DNA from: Anadara kagoshimensis
Taxonomy: Eukaryota > Mollusca > Bivalvia > Arcoida > Arcidae
Reading direction: 5' to 3'
Assembly: GCA_021292105.1 (NCBI GenBank)
Contig: CM037862.1
Span: 35,595,770-35,659,769, forward strand
DNA: 64,000 nt
Positions 60,307-64,000 of this stretch are shown here, in pieces. The position numbers were made by a program, and so were the translations under genes. Positions within the stretch are counted from its first letter, which is position 1. Each line of letters opens with the position of its first letter. The notes below the pieces were generated by a model that worked only from the letters and a program-made list of their open reading frames with translations, was not told where the DNA came from and made no database searches.

Positions 60307-63300
60307 AATAATAAAAAAAATGCGAGATCATAACATAGCATAATAAAATCATACACTGGAGCTGCCAAATATTCAAGATTTTTTCATCTTTCATGGGAAG
60401 TAAATGACATCTTACCATGATACATGTATAATATTTATAACAATAAAAAACACGGGGACATATATTGGGCCATAATGACAAATATAGATTTGTTCTGTTG
60501 GATTATAAACATTCATTTGTCAAGGAAAGTTTGGACCCGCTTTATCATGTCCCCAAACCAACAAAGTGGGGATTGTGGTTACAATAAAGTGTGTGCTCCA
60601 TTTCTACCACTAGTATTTATTTCATCGCCCATCTCGACAACTATTTTACAGATCTTTTTGACAATTCAGTGAAACCGTGAATCTTTGAGTGGAGTAGATG
60701 TGCCATTGGTTAATAGTATCATGCGCATGGTTGTGAAATCGTGGTTTTCCAATTTGGTGCTCCTTTTGGGGCACTTTTGATTTGACATCCCATTTCAATA
60801 ATAACTTGCTTTTCTTATTTTCAGTTATTGCTGGCGAAGGAGTTCCTGAAGAGCAGAATACAGGACCTTCTAAGGATAGTCTTACACAGTTTGCTGGATA
60901 TCAACTAGATTTAAAAACCGGTAACATAGCCTTTAGTTAAATCAACCAAACACACACACATACATGTACTAGTTCTTGTTCGAATCCAATTCCCAAAATC
61001 AGAGTGAAAATATATTATAGCTAAATCGAGTAAACATGTTCCACAAGGAAAGTGACACCGGGTGTTTTGGAAGGGTAAGCATCTACTGTCTAACTAGCTA
61101 CGAATACACGCGTCACGTGTCTATCAAAATTGAACATGAAATGAACATGGAAAGAACTGCAACTATCAGACGTCAAATATATATCCAGGGTAATTTTGTA
61201 TACAGAAACAACAGCATATATTTATCAATATTCTGAAGGCGGTCATATATGAGCCGTTCCATGAGAAAAGGGGTTCTTGGAGCCAAAACAATAAAATTAT
61301 GTTATTACCAAAAAAAAAAAAAAAAAAATATTAATAAAATAAAATAAAAATTAAAAAAAATACAATGAAGCCGTATAGCCTCCTTGTCCTGAAAAACACC
61401 TGCAGTGTGGACCTGTCTGCAAACAGTAAAAATGAAAAAAAAAATTGCGTCATGGTTTCTAGATAAGGCAAAATTTAATTATATTGTCATATATCATTTT
61501 TAGCTCACCTGGCCTAAAGGCCATGTGAGCTTTTGCCATCACTCGGCGTCCGTCGTCCGTCAGTCCGTCCGTCAGTCCGTCAGTCTGTCAGTCTGTCAGT
61601 CTGTCAGTCCGTCTGTAAACTTTTCACATTTTGGCTATCTCCTCTGAAACCCCTGAACCAATTTTAACCAAACTTTACAGGAATGATGTATGGAAGGTCC
61701 TTTACTTAGATTGCCGAAATGTTTTTGATCCGCCAAAAAACATGGCTGCCAGCGCAGAAGATAGTTTAACATTGGACCCTATGAGAAATTTGCATTTTGA
61801 CTATTTCCTCAGAAATGACTGAAGCAACTTTAACCAAACTTTACAGGAATGGTGTAAGGAAGGTCCTATATTTAGATTGCCAAAATTTTTCTGATCCGTC
61901 AAAAAACATGGCCGCCAGCGCAGAAGATAGTTTAACATTGGACCCTATGGGAAAAGCATATATTTGCTATCTTCTTTGAAACTGCTGAGCCAATTTGAAC
62001 CAAACTTTACAGGAATAATGTATGCAAGGTCATTTACTAAGATTGCCCAAATTTTTCTGATCCGCCAAAAAAAATGGCCGCCAGGGCCAAACAAAGTTTA
62101 ACATTGGGCCCTATGGGAAAATGCACATTTTGGCTATCTCCTCTGAAACGACTGAAGCGAATTCAATTAAACTTTACAGGAATAATGTATGGAAGGTCTT
62201 TTGCAAAGATTGCCGAAATTTTTCTGATCCGCCTAAAAATATGACTGCCAGCGGGGAACATAGTTTAACATTGGACCCTATGGGAAAAACACATTTTGGC
62301 TATTTCCTCTGAAACTATTGAAGCAAACTTAACCAAACTTTAGAGGAATGATGTATTGGAGGTCCTTTACATAGATTGCCAAAATTTTTCTGATTGGCCA
62401 AAAAACATGGCTGCCAGAGCAAAAGGTAGTTTAACATGGGACCCTATGGGAAAAACGCATTTTGGCTATCTCCTCAGAAATGACTAAAGCAAATTTAACC
62501 AAACTTTACAGGAATGATGTATAGAAGGTCCTTTACTTAGATTGCCAAAATTTTTCTAATCCGCCGAAAAACATGGCCGCCAGGGCAGAAGATAGTTTAA
62601 CATTGGACCTATGGGAAAAACGCATTTTTGACTATGTCCACAGAAATGACTAAAGCAAATTGAACCAAACTTTACAGGAATGATGTATAGAAGGTCCTTT
62701 ACATAGATTGCCAAAATTTCCCTGATCTGCCATAAAACATGGCTGCCAGTGGAGAACATTGTTTCACATTGGACTCTATGGGAAAAGCATATATTTGCTA
62801 TTTCTTTTGAAGCTACTAAAGCAAATTGAATCAAACTTTACAGAAACTGATGTATGGATGGTTCTTTACTTAGATTGTGGACATTTTTTTGATCCGCCAA
62901 AAAAGATGGCTGCCAGCACAGAACATAGTTTAACCCTATGGGAATAACATATATTTGCTATCTCCTCTAAAGCTACTGAAGCAAATTGAACCAAACTTTA
63001 TGGGAATGATGTATGGAAGGTCCTTTACTTAGATTGACAAATTCAAATTGCCCGTTTCATATACAATAAAGGCAAAACACTTTCAAAATCTCGGAAGCTG
63101 AAATTTCATTGGACAATAAATGTTACAACAATGGCTCATTCACATATGCCCCTAAACAGTGTTTCCTCAGATCTCCCACTCCGCGCCTATATCAAAAATG
63201 GGGGAGCAAGTGAGAGATGTGATTTTAATCAGATTGAAAAAACTGTGAATGGTACATATAGTTCTACAGTGATTTCCTTAGCCATTCTGTCTGATATAAA

Positions 63301-63638
63301 CAGTGCATTTTTTCATCACTGGAATACAAATTTGCTTTAAAAGCATTTTAGTCAGGTGAGCGATACAGGCTCAGCCACACTGAGCCTCTGGTTTGAATAT
63401 ATTGAATGATAAATTTAAAAGAAAAAATAATAAGGCAATATCAGAGCTGACGGTAACGTTAAGAGGGGATTCATAACAGATACAAAATTCAAATCTTGCA
63501 TACCATTTTTGCAATTTACTGCCGCCATATATGCCTTACTTGATACTATATTGTTATTGTCCTTTTGCTAGCCTTCTACCCGCCACCTAAACCAGTTGAG
63601 CCAGAAAAACCTCAGCACCCACAACCAGAGTTTACAAG
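30928..63638 (+). CDS. Unrecognised gene 2, 5' end, four coding exons, 3'-incomplete
   Basis: Exons 30928-30944, 59779-59828, 60825-60920 and 63572-63638 join in one frame to encode 76 complete residues plus two bases of the next codon. The start is the ATG at 30928 in a favourable context (tcaaaaATGG). It gives MAEQE, then DQMDDSGGEDELDESVP, VIAGEGVPEEQN..., FAGYQLDLKT, then the Pro-rich FYPPPKPVEPEKPQHPQPEF. Every junction is AG/GT and the split codons (GA|T, G|TT, G|CC) agree. The product begins acidic and unstructured, then turns proline-rich; there is no signal peptide and no membrane segment so far. I do not recognise the family; the body of the protein is beyond the right edge. If the first exon is wrong, the start would be the in-frame ATG at 59783. 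The first intron would be 28.8 kb and holds the satellite. Confidence 0.6.
31120..31171 (+). repeat. CT microsatellite
   Basis: CTCTCTCT run of about 45 bp in gene 2 intron 1. Confidence 0.9.
31343..31556. mobile_element. MITE family 4, copy 2
   Basis: Ends ACAGTACAGACCTGTTGAAA and GACAGGTCTGTACTGT are complementary. Interior GGTATGGATAGCTTG and AAAAAGCTGCCTAGAGA match copy 1. Confidence 0.8.
32791..32976. mobile_element. MITE family 3, copy 2
   Basis: GACCCCAGTTTCACAACCAT at the left and TTTTGAAACAGGGGCC at the right; interior TAACTAAGATTTTCCTTA and its complement. Shorter and more diverged than copy 1. Confidence 0.75.
33400..34690 (+). other. AT-rich intron stretch
   Basis: Very AT-rich, with a short local duplication (ttaatgaatttgttccataa at 33498 and 33541) and two related units around 34110 and 34240. 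No gene, element or splice structure seen. Confidence 0.5.
34702..35540. mobile_element. MITE family 2, copy 3, split by other sequence
   Basis: The left end (GCAGTCAAATCTGCCTAAAA, accacctaag) at 34702 and the right end (AACAGGTGGTCTTTTAAAGA, acagttgactg) at 35478-35540 face each other. Between them lie ~100-bp tandem units (34890-35160) and another MITE (35268). Confidence 0.5.
35268..35478. mobile_element. MITE family 5
   Basis: Inverted ends AATTGACGTATCGCCGGCCC and its near-complement GGCCGGCGATCCATCAATT. About 210 bp, more GC-rich than its surroundings. Confidence 0.7.
35818..42299 (+). repeat. Satellite array, 99- and 104-bp monomers, left block
   Basis: About 63 monomers. Two forms: 104 bp (CACCTAGTTTTATATCCGGT, tcaggacagatcc) and 99 bp (CACCTGGATATCTGGTTCAA, acagatcc); both share CCATATGCTTATGTTACAGA and GACCATAGCTCCTCTTGCCA. 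The 104-bp form dominates at both ends, and the 99-bp form fills 39300-39960 and 40330-41100. Monomers at the left edge are less uniform and look like tRNA heads (ACAGAGTGGTTTAAGGCACA, then CTAGGTGCGAATCTGG). Because 99 is divisible by 3, minus-strand frames of up to 292 codons stay open; they are not genes. Confidence 0.93.
36243..38760 (+). repeat. Higher-order duplication within the satellite, offset 1647 bp
   Basis: About 850 bp from 36243 recurs almost identically from 37890 (same variants in the same order, e.g. GATCTTCTTGAAGATTGTAA then the tctggtccagg series, then the attttataactggtt unit). The repeat distance is about 16 monomers. Confidence 0.85.
42300..46195. mobile_element. 3.9-kb palindromic (foldback) DNA transposon inserted in the satellite
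   Basis: Ends TAGTCAGGGGGCAGATC and the exact complement GATCTGCCCCCTGACTA. The satellite reads ...gaac-ATT at the left and ATT-gttatacc at the right, so ATT is a 3-bp target duplication and the insertion is simple. The outer ~700 bp of each side are close inverted copies, each with an internal repeat (TATGTTTCCACCTTGACTTT twice). Inverted similarity goes on inward in weaker form (CCCTGTACTCGAGAATGTAG at 43445 and its complement near 44770), so nearly the whole element is a decayed palindrome. No transposase domain is recognisable; superfamily unknown. Confidence 0.88.
43010..45490. other. Interior of the palindromic element
   Basis: About 2.5 kb between the well-matched arms. The two halves still align in inverted orientation in patches (e.g. 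AAACATCTGT, tttgcacaaagactt, ctcgtttgatata). Short open frames (up to 76 codons) show no motif I know. It may hold the remains of a coding region that was duplicated head to head. Confidence 0.5.
46199..46812 (+). repeat. Satellite array, right block, ending in tRNA-like units
   Basis: Continues the satellite beyond the transposon. The last three units are diverged and tRNA-like: near 46515 (ACAGAGTGCTCAAAAGCGCA ... CCTAGGTTCGAATCCTGCCG) and near 46750 (CATGGCCGAGTGGTCTGAAC ... GTTTCAAATCCCACTCGG). These are the A- and B-box regions of a Leu/Ser-type tRNA. Confidence 0.85.
46870..47490 (+). repeat. ~23-bp minisatellite
   Basis: About 27 units of GAATGTAAACTTGAATGAAG + cgt, with variants ataaagcgtaaatgtga. 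A minus-strand frame of 225 codons (a repeating F-T-L/F-H-S-S/R-F-I-Q pattern) is a by-product. Confidence 0.92.
47707..48793 (+). mobile_element. Hairpin-ended element, copy 2
   Basis: Starts TTTTAGCTCACCTGAGCC, loop GAAA, GGCTCAGATGAGC; ends ACCCATGGGCCTCTTGTT. Core of about six ~120-bp units with AAAGGTCAAGGTCACAGATG, as in copy 1. Confidence 0.8.
49266..49565 (+). repeat. SINE family A, plus strand
   Basis: Head CTACGGTAGCTTAGTTGCTC with GGTTGGGGTTCAAAATCTGG, body AATGAAAGTAATGGGTCC, end AATGACTGGTGACGTCCAGA. The anticodon-arm region is altered. Confidence 0.75.
49693..50025 (-). repeat. SINE family A, full-length minus-strand copy
   Basis: Best-preserved copy: begins near 50025 with TGCGGTAACTCAGTTGGTAG, has a B box GGTTCGAACCCCGGCTGG near 49965, and ends in ACTGGGACGTTAAACAAC. 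About 330 bp. Can serve as the local reference for the family. Confidence 0.88.
50262..50350 (+). repeat. tRNA-like SINE head (third type)
   Basis: GATGACGAGTGGTATAAAGC (A-box-like, Leu/Ser style) and CTAGGTTCGAATCGCACT (B box), then a GC-richer tail to about 50480. No acceptor stem. Confidence 0.6.
50604..50700 (+). repeat. Compound CT-TA-GT microsatellite
   Basis: CTCTCT run, then TATATA run, then GTGTGT run without a break. Confidence 0.95.
50702..50943 (+). repeat. 241-bp repeat X, copy 1
   Basis: CTTGTAATTTCTACATCATA to AAAATCCCTTATCTCGCATT. Contains a GA run. Nearly identical to 55282-55522, and both copies are preceded by microsatellites. Confidence 0.9.
50944..52530 (+). other. AT-rich intron stretch
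   Basis: An AAT microsatellite (50992-51022) and a set of palindromic fragments with ATGGTATATGACA (52133-52260). Otherwise nothing recognisable. Confidence 0.5.
52673..52739. mobile_element. Micro-palindrome, copy 1
   Basis: CTAGTGTCATGTGCTACTTT ... AAAGTAGCACACGACACTAG; 26-bp arms with one mismatch and a 15-bp centre. ACTAG flanks both sides in direct orientation, as a 5-bp target duplication would. Confidence 0.7.
52841..52896. mobile_element. Micro-palindrome, copy 2
   Basis: GTCATGTGCTACTTTTGAAT, 15-bp centre, and the exact complement: perfect 20-bp arms. Flanked by direct TCACT (52836-52840 and 52897-52901). The sister unit at 52547-52575 lacks it. Confidence 0.75.
53043..53220 (+). 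repeat. SINE family A, plus strand, 3'-truncated
   Basis: Well-kept head CTGCGGTAGCTCAGTTGGTA ... GGTTTGATCCCCGATTGG, then the body to AAATAAACGAGGTCTC. It breaks off at GTCAC. The sequence that follows is that of the local repeat unit. Confidence 0.8.
53735..54060 (-). repeat. SINE family A, minus strand
   Basis: Shows TATCGAAACGTCACCACCTA (3' part), GAGTGGTTGGCGAAAGGACA, and the head complement CAACCGAGGTACCGTAGTGG. Confidence 0.75.
54089..54102 (+). repeat. Poly(C) run
   Basis: About 14 Cs after GTTGCGGATC. Length is likely to vary between individuals. Confidence 0.85.
54279..54333 (+). repeat. ATCA microsatellite
   Basis: AATCAATCAATC run with a short ATTCATTC interruption. Confidence 0.92.
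55163..55197 (+). repeat. CA microsatellite
   Basis: ACACACAC run of about 33 bp, followed at 55246-55270 by a CT run. Confidence 0.92.
55282..55522 (+). repeat. 241-bp repeat X, copy 2
   Basis: Same sequence as 50702-50943 apart from the GA tract and a few substitutions. Confidence 0.9.
55700..55909. mobile_element. MITE family 4, copy 3
   Basis: ACAGTACAGACCTGTCGAAA at the left, TTTCGACGGGTCTGAACT at the right. The interior is more GC-rich than in the other copies, suggesting a younger or different subfamily. Confidence 0.8.
56407..56445. repeat. 39-bp perfect palindrome
   Basis: ATTGTCATATACCATTTT, centre CAA, AAAATGGTATATGACAAT: 18-bp perfect arms. Related half-sites occur at 52177-52200, 53384-53396 and 61486-61502. 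It abuts MITE family 1 copy 2. Confidence 0.9.
56455..56650. mobile_element. MITE family 1, copy 2
   Basis: Left ACGCTTGACCTTTCATTGGG, right TTAAAGGTCAAGCGGACAGG followed by tcaatgttgtttg, which is the complement of the outer left end. About 195 bp. Confidence 0.75.
56720..57600 (+). other. Intron stretch with nothing recognisable
   Basis: Moderately AT-rich unique-looking sequence. No repeats, exon signals or long frames that stand out. Confidence 0.45.
57634..57970 (-). repeat. SINE family A, full-length minus-strand copy
   Basis: Head near 57970 (CTGCGATAGCTCAGTTGGTA), B box GGGTTCGGACCCCGACCG, end ACTGGGACGTTAAACACC. Very similar to 49693-50025. Confidence 0.88.
58231..58340. mobile_element. 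Micro-palindrome relative with 8-bp direct flanks
   Basis: Starts GTCATGTGCTACTTTTGAAT, ends ATCAGCACATGACA, with an extra CACATGAC inside. GTACTAAT lies directly on both sides (58223-58230, 58341-58348). Confidence 0.7.
58428..58615 (+). repeat. Tandem units with TCAATTTGAACCAAATTTCA
   Basis: Two to three units resembling the core units of the element at 61500 (shared tctcctctgaaact and caatttgaaccaaa). Confidence 0.55.
58730..58945. mobile_element. MITE family 6
   Basis: Inverted ends: ACAAATGTTCGTGGGGGATT at the left; the complement of CTAATATTCGTGGGGTTTAA at the right. About 215 bp, AT-rich. Similar CACGAAAATT-type sequence occurs near 24600-24830. Confidence 0.6.
59393..59672 (+). repeat. 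SINE family A, plus strand
   Basis: Head CTACAGTGGCTCAATGGGCA, GCAGTTCAAATCCTGATTGG; end TATAGTTGGTGACATCGCGA. It ends about 110 bp before exon 2 of gene 2. Confidence 0.8.
59779..59828 (+). CDS. Gene 2 exon 2: acidic segment
   Basis: Acceptor tttctgtattgtag, donor gtaaga. Encodes QMDDSGGEDELDESVP, strongly acidic. Ends in phase 1, matching the next exon. Confidence 0.65.
60252..60320 (+). repeat. AAAT microsatellite
   Basis: AATAAATAAATA run degrading into AATAATAAAAA. Confidence 0.92.
60825..60920 (+). CDS. Gene 2 exon 3
   Basis: Acceptor cttattttcag, donor gtaaca. 96 bp in phase 1 to phase 1, encoding VIAGEGVPEEQNTGPSKDSL, then TQFAGYQLDLKT. Third-position use and the absence of stops fit coding sequence. 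Confidence 0.68.
61310..61330 (+). repeat. Poly(A) run and A-rich tract
   Basis: About 19 As followed by AATAAAATAAAA-type sequence to 61365. Confidence 0.85.
61500..63393 (+). mobile_element. Hairpin-ended element, copy 3, with ~165-bp tandem core
   Basis: Starts TTAGCTCACCTGGCC, loop TAAA, GGCCATGTGAGC; then GTCAGTCC/GTCTGTCA repeats; ends CAGGTGAGCGATACAGGCTC and ACTGAGCCTCTGGTTT. The core has about nine units with TTAACCAAACTTTACAGGAA, atgatgtatggaaggtcc and aacatggctgccag, unlike copies 1 and 2. Frames of 60-63 codons repeat with the units and are not genes. Confidence 0.82.
63572..63638 (+). CDS. Gene 2 exon 4: proline-rich segment
   Basis: Acceptor ttttgctag, donor AG/gtaagt. Encodes (A)FYPPPKPVEPEKPQHPQPEF, then T and the first two bases of the next codon (Arg or Ser). 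Prolines and glutamates dominate. The next exon is outside the window. Confidence 0.68.
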
Positions 63639-63841
63639 GTAAGTACCGTATTCTAGAGCCTATTAATCTTGAGATGGCTTTGCACGGGGGCATTGAACAT
63701 TATAGTACTGATGCTACTGAGGGGTAAGTGGTTGTAAAAAAGTTGAATTGTTCGGGACTATCAAACGTTTTTCATTTGCACAACTTTACACCATGATGTT
63801 GTTAGATCCAATATTCATCCACAGTGTAAAGTTTTATGAGT

Positions 63842-64000
63842 TGAGCTGAGTAATGAATGGTGTTTAACGTCCCAGTCAAGAATATTTCACTTATATCGAG
63901 ACGTCGCCAGCTATAGGCGAAGGTGCAGAAATTTTGCCTGTGCGTTGCGCTGATGGCATTATACAGCAGCTTTCTTTATCGTGCCAAGCCTACCAAGACA
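63842..64000 (-). repeat. SINE family A, minus strand, runs off the window
   Basis: ACGTCCCAGTCAAGAATATT, ACGTCGCCAGCTATAGGCGA and the TATCGTGCCAAGCC region match 57634-57970. Head lies beyond 64000. Confidence 0.88.

Noticed and set aside
61631..62947. Repeated 60-63-codon frames (AISSETTEANxIKLYRNNV...)
   Set aside because: They repeat with the ~165-bp core units of the hairpin-ended element.

Overview
The window reads as AT-rich eukaryotic nuclear DNA, most probably from a bivalve mollusc. It has short exons with GT-AG introns of 0.1 to 29 kb, many tRNA-derived SINEs, MITE-like inverted repeats, satellite DNA, and mobile elements that open with a hairpin and carry a core of tandem repeats. 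The bivalve assignment rests on recalled repeat style and on the divergent invertebrate plexin; nothing here fixes the species. I see no prokaryotic features, no rRNA gene and no intact tRNA gene.

Two protein-coding genes are supported, both on the + strand. Gene 1 (651-25458) is the 3' part of a plexin, the semaphorin receptor family. Twenty exons with consistent splice phase encode 880 residues: the end of the extracellular IPT/TIG region, a furin-like RQKR site, one transmembrane helix, and a full cytoplasmic RasGAP-like domain with the Rho-GTPase-binding domain inserted in it. The N-terminal Sema/PSI part lies upstream of the window. The last exon's tail and stop codon fall inside a degenerate ~83-bp tandem repeat that runs on downstream. 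Gene 2 (30928-63638, running off the right edge) is the 5' end of an unrecognised gene. A 17-bp first coding exon, a 28.8-kb intron and three more short exons join in frame into an acidic, then proline-rich N-terminus.

Most of the rest is repeats. 1-12.2 kb: a MITE, SINEs, a 25/26-bp minisatellite, a nested inverted-repeat element rich in GATATC (4285-6824), a CACT/CCTCA array, a hairpin-ended element with ~120-bp tandem units (8134-10025), and a 43/58-bp minisatellite. 12.3-25.3 kb: plexin exons with SINE and MITE fragments in the introns. 25.5-35.8 kb: AT-rich DNA between and inside the genes, with several MITE families. 35.8-46.8 kb: a satellite of 99- and 104-bp monomers whose edge units look like decayed tRNA (Leu/Ser-type) SINE heads, split by a 3.9-kb palindromic transposon (42300-46195) with a 3-bp ATT target duplication. 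46.8-64 kb: a 23-bp minisatellite, two further hairpin-ended elements, SINEs, microsatellites, and a set of very short near-perfect palindromes that look like minimal mobile elements.

I found no gene cluster that would form an undescribed pathway. The strongest oddities are the plexin tail embedded in a tandem repeat, the tRNA-like satellite, the 3.9-kb palindrome inserted in it, and the micro-palindromes flanked by short direct repeats.
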